A DNA stretch of 64,000 nt, from positions 1 to 64,000 of the forward strand of contig JANLZB010000055.1 in the NCBI GenBank assembly GCA_031366005.1, read 5' to 3'. Below, piece by piece: positions 42,684-50,664 of this stretch. A model generated the notes under the pieces. It did no database searches and had not been told where the DNA came from. It saw only the letters and a program-made list of their open reading frames with translations. This DNA is from JANLUX01 sp031366005. Its GTDB lineage: Bacteria > Bacteroidota > Bacteroidia > AKYH767-A > OLB10. A program made the translations under genes and the position numbers. Position 1 is the stretch's first letter. The number at the start of each line of letters is the position of its first letter.

Positions 42684-43847
42684 GTGCAATCAGTTAAAAA
42701 GCGTGTTTTAGTCTGTCCGCTCAATTGGGGATTAGGACATGCAACGCGATGCATTCCTGTTATCAATGAATTGATAAAACAAGAAGTAGAGGTAATCATT
42801 GCAGGGGATGGTGATTCATTGGAGTTGTTAAAGAAAGAATTTCCTACGCTCACACTTCACACATTAAAAGCAACCCCCGTTAATTATTCAACAAATGGAA
42901 ATATGGCTTGGAAAATGTTAAAATCATCACCCAGGTTATTGCAAAATATTTATGATGAGCATCATCAAATAAAAAACATTGTTAAAGAATTTAATATTGA
43001 TTTAGTTATTTCAGATAATCGTTATGGTTGCTGGAGTAAAGATTGTTATTCCGTTTTCATTACGCATCAATTAAATATTCAATGTCCACAGGAATTAAAA
43101 TGGTTGCAACCAATTCTTAATAGTATCAATCATTTTTTCATTCGTAAATACAAAGAATGTTGGGTTCCCGATGAAAAAGAATTGCCCGGGCTTTCAGGAA
43201 TATTATCGCATGGAGATTATTATTTGCCACATTTAAATTTTATCGGAGCCTTCTCAAGGTTTGCAGAATCAGATAATTCAATTAATAAATCTTATCGAAA
43301 TAAATATCCGGAGAATACTCCCCTCTACCTTTGGAGAGGGGCAGGGGGTGAGGATAAAACATTTGATTTACTCGTAATCCTCTCCGGTCCCGAACCGCAA
43401 CGAACCATTTTTGAAAATTTAATTATCCAACAAGTTTCAAAGCTGAATTTGCTAACTTTAATTGTTAGAGGAAAACCGAAGGAAACAAATGTTTCTGAAG
43501 TTGCTTTACCCATTACAATCGTAAATCACATAGAAACTTCGTTACTTAAATTTCATATTCAACACGCGAAAAACATTTTATGCCGAGCAGGATATTCAAC
43601 CATTATGGATTTAGCTGCGCTCGGTAGAAAAGCAATCCTTGTACCTACTCCCGGACAAACAGAACAAGAATACTTAGCAGGATTCTTTCATCTCCAAAAA
43701 AAACATTTCATGCAATTGCAAAATCAATTTGATCTGGTGCTTGCTTTGAAAGGAATTGAATATTGTGATGAGTTTAAATATAACGATGAGGAAAATACAT
43801 TAACAGCAGCTATCAGAAGAACGCTAAGTAAAATTCCTAAACATTAA
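42684..43847 (+). CDS. GT-B glycosyltransferase (MurG/UGT-like) with an inserted repeat peptide
   Basis: A 387-residue glycosyltransferase. The N-terminus VLVCPLNWGLGHATRCIPVI is the acceptor-side glycine loop of a widespread Bacteroidota family. DLLVILSGPEPQRT near residues 226-241 starts the second Rossmann domain, and ILCRAGYSTIMDLAALGRKAILVPTPGQTEQEYLA near 300-335 (here read as RAGYSTIMDLAALGRK and PTPGQTEQEYLA) is the nucleotide-sugar site. Codons 212-223 (TPLYLWRGAGGE) are encoded by a 36-bp palindromic repeat inserted in frame. The start is GTG 42684. Donor and acceptor are unknown. Confidence 0.85.
   Translation: MQSVKKRVLVCPLNWGLGHATRCIPVINELIKQEVEVIIAGDGDSLELLKKEFPTLTLHTLKATPVNYSTNGNMAWKMLKSSPRLLQNIYDEHHQIKNIVKEFNIDLVISDNRYGCWSKDCYSVFITHQLNIQCPQELKWLQPILNSINHFFIRKYKECWVPDEKELPGLSGILSHGDYYLPHLNFIGAFSRFAESDNSINKSYRNKYPENTPLYLWRGAGGEDKTFDLLVILSGPEPQRTIFENLIIQQVSKLNLLTLIVRGKPKETNVSEVALPITIVNHIETSLLKFHIQHAKNILCRAGYSTIMDLAALGRKAILVPTPGQTEQEYLAGFFHLQKKHFMQLQNQFDLVLALKGIEYCDEFKYNDEENTLTAAIRRTLSKIPKH
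43318..43353. repeat. 36-bp palindromic repeat inserted in frame in the glycosyltransferase gene
   Basis: The unit has a 7-bp stem (CCCCTCT at 43320-43326 with AGAGGGG at 43335-43341) and a GC-rich right tail CAGGGGGTGAGG. Its G-rich composition contrasts with the AT-rich gene around it. The length, 36 bp, is a multiple of three and the frame stays open. Its pattern resembles an intergenic hairpin repeat common in Bacteroidota (recalled, not searched). Confidence 0.7.
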
Positions 43848-44154
43848 ACCCCTCCTCATAAGCTTTCCACGTTTGTTGTCCTTCATCCTGTGTGGGGTAG
43901 TCCTGAACCTTTTTGTCGTAACAGCATTCCAGTGTGCCCGCAAGGAATTTCCTTCCAAAAAGCGAGATTTTGTAACGGGCATCATATTTTTCTCCAGTCA
44001 TTGCTATCAGCCACTGATCCTGAAGAAAGGCGGTGCAACGAAAGCCCGTTGACCTGGCAATAACCTTATTAAGATGAGTACAAAATACACACTCTTGCGC
44101 TAAAATAAATGTGCTGTGATTTAAAACTAAAGGGTGATGATTAGAAACGAATGT
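43837..44154 (-). pseudogene. Possible decayed or cryptic coding remnant
   Basis: The 404-bp gap between the glycosyltransferase and the antitoxin gene contains an open stretch of 105 codons on the minus strand with no ATG until late (IAMTGEKYD). It reads plausibly as protein, e.g. ECVFCTHLNKVIARSTGFRC, DQWLIAMTGEKYDARYKISL and LAGTLECCYDKKVQDY, and is richer in G+C than nearby spacers. Its stop overlaps the end of the glycosyltransferase gene. The 5' part may be lost. I recognise no family; this may also be a chance frame. Confidence 0.3.
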
Positions 44155-44194
44155 TTAATGCACTAAAATTTGAATGTCAAGATTTTGGATTTGC

Positions 44195-44223
44195 TTTGTT
44201 TTGTTTGGGTTACATTATCTTTG
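44195..44223 (+). promoter_or_regulatory. Promoter of the ParE-type toxin-antitoxin operon
   Basis: TTTG (44195-44198), a 17-nt spacer and TATCTTTG (44216-44223) match the Bacteroidota consensus; the antitoxin ATG follows 28 nt later. Confidence 0.6.
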
Positions 44224-44251
44224 ATGAAGCAAAAACTTAAAACAAATAACA

Positions 44252-44488
44252 ATGAGTTCGTCCGAATTAAAAACAGGAATAAATAAAATGCTGACTGATG
44301 TAAACGATGAACGATTTCTAAGAACTATGTACGCAATGGTAAGTGAATATACTGACGGAGGAATACTCAACTTATCCCCTGAACAAAAAAGAATACTTGA
44401 AGACAGAAAGAAATCACATAAGGCAGGTCAGTCAAAATCATTTTCAGTAAAACAGATGAAAGCATTAGTGCTGAAGAATATTAAATGA
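44252..44488 (+). CDS. Putative antitoxin of a ParE/RelE-type system
   Basis: A 78-residue protein, small and charged. It has a helical N-terminal half (SSSELKTGINKMLTDVNDER) and a C-terminal tail rich in Lys and Ser. LSPEQKRILEDRKKSHKAGQS in the middle is often seen in antitoxins paired with ParE-like toxins. It overlaps the toxin gene by 4 bp (ATGA). It would bind and inhibit the toxin and probably repress the operon, but no DNA-binding fold is obvious. The pair lies in an accessory-looking segment between glycosyltransferase and Kelch genes. Confidence 0.75.
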   Translation: MSSSELKTGINKMLTDVNDERFLRTMYAMVSEYTDGGILNLSPEQKRILEDRKKSHKAGQSKSFSVKQMKALVLKNIK

Positions 44489-44784
44489 AGCTAACCGTTA
44501 AGGAAGAAGTTTATGATGATTTGGCTGACATTGTAAACTGGTACGAAAACCAATCTGCCGGCTTTGGAGAGAAATTTTTAAATGAATGGGAGAACACATT
44601 AAAATTTGTTGCAAGAAATCCGTCCGCATTTCAAACACAATTCAAAAGTTTTCGTCATGCAAAGGTTATTCGGTTTCCTTACCTTGTAATTTTTGAAATT
44701 GATACTGCCGAAGTTATTGTTTACATGGTCATTCATACCTCACGAAAACCTGGAAAAAGGTATCGAATAAAAAGAAAAAAATAA
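44485..44784 (+). CDS. ParE/RelE-family toxin
   Basis: A 99-residue basic protein with the ParE/RelE superfamily pattern: VKEEVYDDLADIVNWYENQSAGFGEKFLNEWE (split: YDDLADIVNWY, then GFGEKFLNEWENTLKFV helix), ARNPSAFQTQ, FRHAKVIRFPYLVIFEI strand pair, and IHTSRKPGKRYR tail. Family members poison gyrase or cleave ribosome-bound mRNA. The start overlaps the antitoxin stop. Which of the two activities applies cannot be read. Confidence 0.85.
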   Translation: MKLTVKEEVYDDLADIVNWYENQSAGFGEKFLNEWENTLKFVARNPSAFQTQFKSFRHAKVIRFPYLVIFEIDTAEVIVYMVIHTSRKPGKRYRIKRKK

Positions 44785-44872
44785 GGGTTGTATATCTAAC
44801 TATCTTAAATGATAACCATCTCAAATCCGCAATTGAGGTTGGGGATTTTTTTTGGTTTGTTTACATTTGGTG

Positions 44873-44904
44873 CATGTTGGTGGGAAGGAAGGAACACCAA
44901 CATG
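44873..44904. repeat. Perfect 10-bp inverted repeat in the gap before the second Kelch gene
   Basis: CATGTTGGTG at 44873-44882 pairs exactly with CACCAACATG at 44895-44904 around a 12-nt purine loop (GGAAGGAAGGAA). It lies about 90 bp after the toxin gene. A function as terminator is unlikely without a T run. Confidence 0.6.
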
Positions 44905-45008
44905 GGAGCATATAGTTTTCGCGCGGATGCTTGAACAGTGGGTAGCGGGATGTTTTGCCGAATCACTAAAACAATATTTTTTCTTAATGAAAGTTTATAA
45001 TTACAATT

Positions 45009-46820
45009 ATGAAAAAATTAATCCTCCTGATATATCTTTCTCTTTTTTCATTCAACAGCTTTTCGCAAGCCGGTGAGTGGACATGGATGAATGGTGACAC
45101 CATTAATTTTTCGCAAGGACACTATGGAACCAAGGGTGTACCCGATCCGCTTAATTCGCCACCTGCATTATCAGGGTCATTGCAGTGGACAGATCTGCAA
45201 GGAAATTTTTGGTTATATGGTGGTTCATCTTATATCAATCCGAACATTGTTGGATATGCTGATCTTTGGAAATACGATCCTCTTATTAATGAATGGACAT
45301 GGGTATTTGGATCAGGATTAATTAATGATACTGTTAACTTTGGAATAAAAGGAATAGCATCATCAACTAATACACCGGGAAGCAGAGGAAGTACCTGTAC
45401 ATGGGTTGATCTTCAAGGTAATTTATGGCTTTATGGAGGTGTTGCACAAGTTTCAATAAATGGGCAACCTGTTGGAGAACTTTTCGCTGATTTATGGAAG
45501 TATAATATCGCTACAAATCAATGGACGTGGGTTAATGGATATAATATTTTCCCTCCCCAGGTTGAACATCATCCACCAACCAATAACCACCCAGGATCCC
45601 GAACCGGCTTAACTGCAAACTGGACCGACAATGCAGGTAACCTTTGGTTTTACGGAGGAATTGGGGATGGTTTTAATAATTATGGCGACTTATGGAAATA
45701 TGAAATAGCCTCAGATATCTGGACATTGATGAAAGGTGATACCATACCTAATCATAAAGGTTCTTATGGTTTCAAAGGAATTAGTAATGTTATTAATAAT
45801 CCGGGATGCAGATTTGGAAATTTAAGTTGGAAAGAGACCAATGGAGACTTGTGGCTATTCGGAGGGCTGAAGAATGATACAGGCTCTTTTTATAATCAAA
45901 AAAATGATCTTTGGAAATACAGTATAACAACCAATATGTGGACATGGATGAATGGTGATTCTATAAAAAATGCTTTTGGAAATTTGGGTCTTAAATGTAT
46001 TTCATCTATTGCTAATCAGCTAAGAGGACAATGGTCCACCGATGCCTGCTGGAGTGATGGTTGTGGTAACTTTTGGACTTTTGGTGGAGTTACACTTAAT
46101 CCCATTTATAATAGATCAAATGATTTATGGATGTATAGCACCTCAACTGGTAATTGGACATGGATAAGTGGCAATGGGTTTATGAATGGAGATGATATAT
46201 ACGGTATAAAAGGAGTATCAACCCCTACTAACAGCATTGGTGCAAGAGATTTTTCCAATGGATGGATAGACTTTAAAGGCAACTTCTGGATATTTGGTGC
46301 AAGGTCAGGTTATGACGGCAGAAATATGCTAGATTATATTCATATTTATGCAAATCCTCCAGTGCCTGTAATTACAATAAGTAACGATACACTTAAATGC
46401 GTTACAAGCGGGAATGCTTACCAATGGTATTTTAATAATATGATTATCAATGGTGCGACTGATTCATTTTATGTTTTCAATGTAGCGGGTAATTATTATG
46501 TAACGATTGCAAACCATGGTTGCGAAGCTGCGAGCAATATAATTTCAAAACCTGAAATGGAAAATATGATCCACTTGGTAGTGATGCCCAACCCTGCTAA
46601 TTTGGCTTTAACCATTTCTTTTATTCAACTGTCAAGTGAAAATGTTGAGTTAAGATTATACGATGCGTTAGGGAATGAAATTTATTTCTCAAAACACAAT
46701 AATGTTAAAGGCAGGTTTGAAGAAGTAATAAGAATGAATGATCTTGCAAGCGGCATTTATTTCTGCCAGTTAAAAACGCAAAATGATTTCTACAATAAAA
46801 AAGTAATAGTACAGCATTGA
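45009..46820 (+). CDS. Large Kelch/galactose-oxidase-like secreted protein with T9SS sorting domain
   Basis: A 603-residue protein with signal peptide MKKLILLIYLSLFSFNSFSQ. Residues 25-430 contain about six or seven Kelch-like repeats built on (W)TWMNGD, GxxGxKG, W.D..GNFW.FGG and NDLWKY; a beta-propeller is expected. Residues about 440-510 form a small Ig-like segment (TLKCVTSGNAYQWYFNN). The last ~75 residues are a T9SS sorting domain (VVMPNPANLAL to NKKVIVQH). The surface location is well supported; ligand unknown. It differs from the 36 kb Kelch protein mainly by its WMNGD repeats. Confidence 0.87.
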   Translation: MKKLILLIYLSLFSFNSFSQAGEWTWMNGDTINFSQGHYGTKGVPDPLNSPPALSGSLQWTDLQGNFWLYGGSSYINPNIVGYADLWKYDPLINEWTWVFGSGLINDTVNFGIKGIASSTNTPGSRGSTCTWVDLQGNLWLYGGVAQVSINGQPVGELFADLWKYNIATNQWTWVNGYNIFPPQVEHHPPTNNHPGSRTGLTANWTDNAGNLWFYGGIGDGFNNYGDLWKYEIASDIWTLMKGDTIPNHKGSYGFKGISNVINNPGCRFGNLSWKETNGDLWLFGGLKNDTGSFYNQKNDLWKYSITTNMWTWMNGDSIKNAFGNLGLKCISSIANQLRGQWSTDACWSDGCGNFWTFGGVTLNPIYNRSNDLWMYSTSTGNWTWISGNGFMNGDDIYGIKGVSTPTNSIGARDFSNGWIDFKGNFWIFGARSGYDGRNMLDYIHIYANPPVPVITISNDTLKCVTSGNAYQWYFNNMIINGATDSFYVFNVAGNYYVTIANHGCEAASNIISKPEMENMIHLVVMPNPANLALTISFIQLSSENVELRLYDALGNEIYFSKHNNVKGRFEEVIRMNDLASGIYFCQLKTQNDFYNKKVIVQH

Positions 46821-46972
46821 GGTATCTCAACTATTCTAAAGCATTGACACCACTGCATCAGTCCCATCAGCGTCTCCGCCTTTCACGGCACTCTGATGTT
46901 TGTAACAAAGGTGTTAAATAAGTTCTAATTACTCTCCACAAAAAACATATTAATCTCTCCCATATTCTTCAA

Positions 46973-47956
46973 CTACTTCACCACATACATCACTTCCTTC
47001 ACTGCTTTAATTACACGCTCAGGGTTTGGGAGATAAGCTTCAATCAAAGTGGGTGCGTAAGGCAAGGGAACATCACCACCCATTACACGGATTACAGGTG
47101 CATCGAGATAATCAAAAGCTTCGCGCTGAACTTTAAATGTTACTTCTGTTGCAATGGAACCAAGTGGCCAGCTCTCTTCAACGATCACCAAACGATTGGT
47201 TTTTTTAACTGATTCAATCACTGTTTTATAATCTATAGGCCGAACACTTCTCAAATCAATAACTTCTGCATTAATATTTTCTTTGGATAGTTCTTCAGCA
47301 GCTTTCAAAGCAATCTTCATCATCTTGCCAAAAGAAACAATGGTAACATCAGTTCCTGCACGTTTAATATCAGCAATACCAATTGGCATTAAGTATTCGC
47401 CATCAGGCACCATTCCTTTATCACCATACATCTGCTCACTCTCCATAAAAATAACAGGATCATCATCACGAATAGCAGACTTCAATAAACCTTTTGCATC
47501 AGCAGGATTACTGGGAACAACCACTTTCAAACCCGGACAGTTTGCATACCAGCTTTCAAATGCCTGTGAGTGCTGAGAGCTGAGCATTCCGGCAGCTCCG
47601 GTTGGTCCGCGAAACACAATCGGAACCGTAAAATGACCGCCACTCATACTCATCATTTTTGCTGCTGAGTTAATTACCTGGTCAATGGCAACAAGAGAAA
47701 AATTGAAAGTCATAAATTCAATGATAGGCCGTAATCCATTCATAGCTGCTCCCACACCAATGCCTGCAAAACCAAGTTCTGCAATAGGTGTATCAATAAC
47801 GCGTCTTGCTCCAAACTCGTCCAGCATTCCCTGGCTTACTTTATAAGCTCCATTGTATTGCGCTACTTCCTCTCCCATCAAAAACACACGTTCATCTCTC
47901 CGCATTTCCTCGTTCATGGCTTCGCGAAGCGCCTCTCTGAATTGTAATTCTCTCAT
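46973..47956 (-). CDS. pdhB: Pyruvate dehydrogenase E1 component, beta subunit
   Basis: A 327-residue transketolase-like subunit. EEVAQYNGAYKVSQGMLDEFG near residues 29-49 and DTPIAELGFAGIGVGAAMNG near 55-74 contain the ThDP-activating Glu. GPTGAAGMLSSQHSQ near 118-132 is the E1 beta signature, and the C-terminal Rossmann-like domain holds EVIDLRSVRPID. It decarboxylates pyruvate together with E1 alpha. No alpha subunit or E2/E3 gene is in the window, so the complex is encoded in separate loci. A TATTTTTG box ends 4 nt from the ATG. Confidence 0.93.
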   Translation of the reverse strand: MRELQFREALREAMNEEMRRDERVFLMGEEVAQYNGAYKVSQGMLDEFGARRVIDTPIAELGFAGIGVGAAMNGLRPIIEFMTFNFSLVAIDQVINSAAKMMSMSGGHFTVPIVFRGPTGAAGMLSSQHSQAFESWYANCPGLKVVVPSNPADAKGLLKSAIRDDDPVIFMESEQMYGDKGMVPDGEYLMPIGIADIKRAGTDVTIVSFGKMMKIALKAAEELSKENINAEVIDLRSVRPIDYKTVIESVKKTNRLVIVEESWPLGSIATEVTFKVQREAFDYLDAPVIRVMGGDVPLPYAPTLIEAYLPNPERVIKAVKEVMYVVK

Positions 47957-47960
47957 AAGG

Positions 47961-47968
47961 CAAAAATA
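47961..47968 (-). promoter_or_regulatory. -7 box abutting the pdhB start
   Basis: TATTTTTG on the minus strand matches TAnnTTTG and ends 4 nt before the ATG at 47956, consistent with a leaderless message. Confidence 0.4.
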
Positions 47969-48058
47969 GTTATTGAGTTGTAATGTTGTTTAGGTATTAA
48001 GTGATTACGTAATTGAGGTAATTAAGGCGATTGTGGATATTCTTTAGAGGAAAATAAT

Positions 48059-48066
48059 TAGTTTTG
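48059..48066 (+). promoter_or_regulatory. Probable -7 box of the etfBA operon
   Basis: TAGTTTTG matches TAnnTTTG. The etfB ATG is 76 nt downstream, so this would give a leader containing the small hairpin at 48099-48112. Confidence 0.4.
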
Positions 48067-48098
48067 CCAATCAAAATTTAATCAGAAATTTTTACAGG

Positions 48099-48142
48099 AC
48101 GGCTTTAGCCGTAAACTGTAAACCGAAAACTGTAAACTGAAA
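48099..48142. repeat. Small hairpin and GTAAACTG repeats before etfB
   Basis: ACGGCTTTAGCCGT (48099-48112) is a perfect 6-bp stem with a 2-nt loop. It runs into GTAAACTGTAAACCG and a second GTAAACTG copy that ends directly at the etfB start codon. The words also occur, inverted, in the sorting-domain codons of the 36 kb Kelch gene. Confidence 0.5.
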
Positions 48143-48880
48143 ATGAAAATCCTTGTTTGCATAAGCAACGTACCAGATACTACTTCCAAAATAAATTTTA
48201 CTGACGATCATAAATCTTTCGTTTCCACGGGAATTCAATTTATCATTAATCCTTATGATGAAATTGCTTTGACACGTGCTCTGGAATTAACGGAAGAAAG
48301 TGGTGGAACTGTGACAGTAATAAATGTGGGTGATCCAACTACGGATCCCACTATACGTAAAGCTTTGGCAATTGGAGCAACGGATGCTGTGCGTGTAAAT
48401 GCTGCACCACGTGATGCTTATTTTGTTTCAAAACAGATTGCTGCTTACGCAAAAGATAAAGGTTTTGGTCTGATATTAACCGGTCGTGAGTCCATTGATT
48501 ATAATGGTGCACAGGTGCCGGGTATGTTGGGTGAGTTGTTAGAAATGCCAAGCATTACGATTGTAAAATCTTTAAATATTGAAGGAAGCAATGCAACGCT
48601 TGAGCGCGAAATAGAAGGAGGTAAAGAAATTATTAATTGCCCGTTACCATTAATTGCAAGTGCATCTGAAGGCATGGCAGAACCTCGAATTCCAAACATG
48701 CGCGGAATTATGTCAGCCCGCACAAAACCGCTTACAGTTGTTGAACCTGTTGAAGTTCCAAAACTGCAAGAGGTTATATCTTATGATAAACCCAAACCAA
48801 GAGGCACTGTTCATCTGGTACCAAATGACCAGGTGAAACAGCTTGTTGATTTATTACACAACGAAGCAAAGGTTTTCTGA
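48143..48880 (+). CDS. etfB: Electron transfer flavoprotein, beta subunit
   Basis: A 245-residue FixA/EtfB protein. MKILVCISNVPDTTSKI is the family N-terminus, INPYDEIALTRALEL near residues 42-56 and LILTGRESIDYNGAQVPGML near 113-132 are the AMP-binding and signature regions, and ASEGMAEPRIPNMRGIMSARTKPL near 175-198 (recognition loop with PRIPNMRGIM). It accepts electrons from acyl-CoA and other dehydrogenases. The alpha subunit follows after 53 bp in the same direction. Confidence 0.95.
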   Translation: MKILVCISNVPDTTSKINFTDDHKSFVSTGIQFIINPYDEIALTRALELTEESGGTVTVINVGDPTTDPTIRKALAIGATDAVRVNAAPRDAYFVSKQIAAYAKDKGFGLILTGRESIDYNGAQVPGMLGELLEMPSITIVKSLNIEGSNATLEREIEGGKEIINCPLPLIASASEGMAEPRIPNMRGIMSARTKPLTVVEPVEVPKLQEVISYDKPKPRGTVHLVPNDQVKQLVDLLHNEAKVF

Positions 48881-48933
48881 TTATTCAGAATTAAATTCAT
48901 AACTCATAATTCAAAATTCATAACTATAAATTA

Positions 48934-49908
48934 ATGGTTTTAGTTTACGCAGAGCACGCAGAAGGAAAATTTAAAAAGTCAACTTATGAGGTGGTGTCTT
49001 ATGGATACGCAATCGCTTCAAAGCTAAATATTCCTTTGAGCGTTATTTCAATTGGTGATGTGAGTAAAGAAGAATTAAGTTTACTTGCAAAATATGGCGC
49101 TTCAAAAATTTTAAATGTAAGTATTGATAAACTCAAAACATTTGTTAACCAGGCTTACGCTGCTGTGATTGCCGCTGCTGCCAAACAGGAAAACGCAAGT
49201 GTTGTTGTTATGAGTGCTTCATTCACCGGAAAAGGACTTGCTCCACGAGTGGCAGTTAAGTTAGAAGCAGGATTAGTGGATGGAGCTATTTCATTACCGG
49301 ATATGACAAACGGTTTTGTTGTTCGTAAGGGAGCATTCTCCGGAAAAGCATTTGCTGATGTAACATTAACAAGTGCCGTTAAAGTAATTACGTTAGTTCC
49401 GAACTCTTATAAAGTTGTTGAAAATTCTCAACCCATTCAAATAATTGATTTTGCCCCTACAGTTAAAGACAATGATTTTGCTGCAATGGTAAAAGATATT
49501 GTTCGTGCTTCAGATAAAGTATCATTGCCTGAAGCAGAAATTGTTGTGAGTGGAGGTCGTGGATTAAAAGGACCTGAGAATTGGGGAATGATTGAAGAGC
49601 TTGCAGATTTACTTGGTGCGGCTACAGCCTGTTCCAAGCCTGTGAGTGATGCACATTGGCGTCCGCACAGCGAACATGTCGGGCAAACAGGAATTGCAGT
49701 AAGCCCTAATTTATATATTGCTATTGGTATTTCAGGAGCCATTCAGCATTTAGCAGGAGTGAGTTCTTCCAAAGTGATTGTGGTGATCAATAAAGATCCT
49801 GAAGCTCCTTTCTTCAAAGCGGCTGATTATGGTATTGTGGGTGATGCATTTGATGTGGTGCCTCAGTTAATTGAAGCCATCAAAGAATTTAAAGCAGTTA
49901 ATGCCTGA
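48934..49908 (+). CDS. etfA: Electron transfer flavoprotein, alpha subunit
   Basis: A 324-residue FixB/EtfA protein. The N-terminal domain starts MVLVYAEHAEGKF. The C-terminal FAD domain carries VVSGGRGLKGPENWGMIEELADLLGAA (signature GGRGLKGPENW), DAHWRPHSEHVGQTG, LYIAIGISGAIQHLAG and NKDPEAPFFKAADYGIVGD. With EtfB it binds FAD and passes electrons to the ETF-quinone system. The two genes form an operon; no dehydrogenase partner is adjacent. The gap before it carries low-complexity ATTCATAACTCATAATTC words typical of spacer repeats. Confidence 0.95.
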   Translation: MVLVYAEHAEGKFKKSTYEVVSYGYAIASKLNIPLSVISIGDVSKEELSLLAKYGASKILNVSIDKLKTFVNQAYAAVIAAAAKQENASVVVMSASFTGKGLAPRVAVKLEAGLVDGAISLPDMTNGFVVRKGAFSGKAFADVTLTSAVKVITLVPNSYKVVENSQPIQIIDFAPTVKDNDFAAMVKDIVRASDKVSLPEAEIVVSGGRGLKGPENWGMIEELADLLGAATACSKPVSDAHWRPHSEHVGQTGIAVSPNLYIAIGISGAIQHLAGVSSSKVIVVINKDPEAPFFKAADYGIVGDAFDVVPQLIEAIKEFKAVNA

Positions 49909-49976
49909 TTTATTATTTTCACATCGGATTAAAAATGTACATGAATTCCGCAATTTCCCATTTCGCATTTGATTCG

Positions 49977-49992
49977 TCCCGATGTATCGGGA
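49977..49992. repeat. Tight palindromic hairpin TCCCGAT-GT-ATCGGGA
   Basis: A perfect 7-bp stem with a 2-nt loop about 70 bp after etfA. The word is the same ATCCCGAT/ATCGGGA pair as the terminator at 74-106. There is no T tract here, so a terminator role is uncertain. Confidence 0.55.
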
Positions 49993-50035
49993 TCGTAACA
50001 TTCGTATCTCATTCGTTAATTAGTAACCATCATTC

Positions 50036-50659
50036 GTGAAAAAAATTAAACTCGAAATAATCGGTCTCTCATTCAGTCAAACCCAATCCGGTGCTTATGC
50101 TTTAGTGCTTGGTGAAGAAATTGGTAAACGCAGATTACCAATAATCATTGGAGGTTTTGAAGCGCAAGCTATAGCTGTTGAGTTGGAAAACATGACTCCG
50201 AGCCGTCCGCTGACGCATGATCTTTTTAAGAATTTTGCAATTGAGTTTGGTCTAACCGTTACAGAAATTGTGATTTACAATCTTAAAGAAGGAATTTTTT
50301 ATTCCAAACTAACCTGTACCAATGGCAATGAGACAAAAGAAATTGATGCACGGACTTCTGACGCAATTGCAATGGCCGTTCGTTTTAATTGTCCTATTTA
50401 CACTTACGAATTTATTCTTGCATCGGCAGGAGTTGTGTTAGATGAAAGCGGTGAGGAAGTAGGAGCCACACCAAAATCCAAATCAACTAAGAAAACGCCA
50501 GTAGAGAAAAAAGCAATTACCGGAGGAGAAGGCGAATACGCATCACAAACAGTGGAGGAGCTGAAAGAATCTTTGATGCGCGCCATTGATGAAGAAGCTT
50601 ATGAAACGGCTTCAAAAATTCGTGATGAATTGAATAAGAGAAAAAAGAGCTCGCAGTAA
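50036..50659 (+). CDS. Bifunctional nuclease (DUF151) family protein with C-terminal UvrB/UvrC motif
   Basis: A 207-residue protein starting at GTG 50036. Residues about 1-130 are the BFN/DUF151 domain (GAYALVLGEEIGKRRLPIIIGGFEAQAIAVELE, read as RLPIIIGGFEAQAIA, then RPLTHDLF, and ARTSDAIAMAVRFNCPIY). A linker rich in Lys follows. The C-terminus ELKESLMRAIDEEAYETASKIRDELN is a UvrB/UvrC-type motif that binds another protein. Family members have weak RNase and DNase activity in some reports. It converges on the GT4 gene with 5 bp between stops. Confidence 0.88.
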   Translation: MKKIKLEIIGLSFSQTQSGAYALVLGEEIGKRRLPIIIGGFEAQAIAVELENMTPSRPLTHDLFKNFAIEFGLTVTEIVIYNLKEGIFYSKLTCTNGNETKEIDARTSDAIAMAVRFNCPIYTYEFILASAGVVLDESGEEVGATPKSKSTKKTPVEKKAITGGEGEYASQTVEELKESLMRAIDEEAYETASKIRDELNKRKKSSQ

Positions 50660-50664
50660 ATTTT

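Noticed and set aside
42635..42853. Long N-terminal extension of trmB
   Set aside because: The extra residues run antisense through the divergent glycosyltransferase gene and do not resemble TrmB. TTG 42634 gives the normal family start.
44873..44904. Integron attC-like site
   Set aside because: The inverted repeat is perfect, but the R' and R'' core sequences (GTTRRRY/RYYYAAC) are missing and no integrase is nearby.
46821..46972. Terminator or small RNA between the second Kelch gene and pdhB
   Set aside because: No hairpin with a T run or conserved structure was seen.
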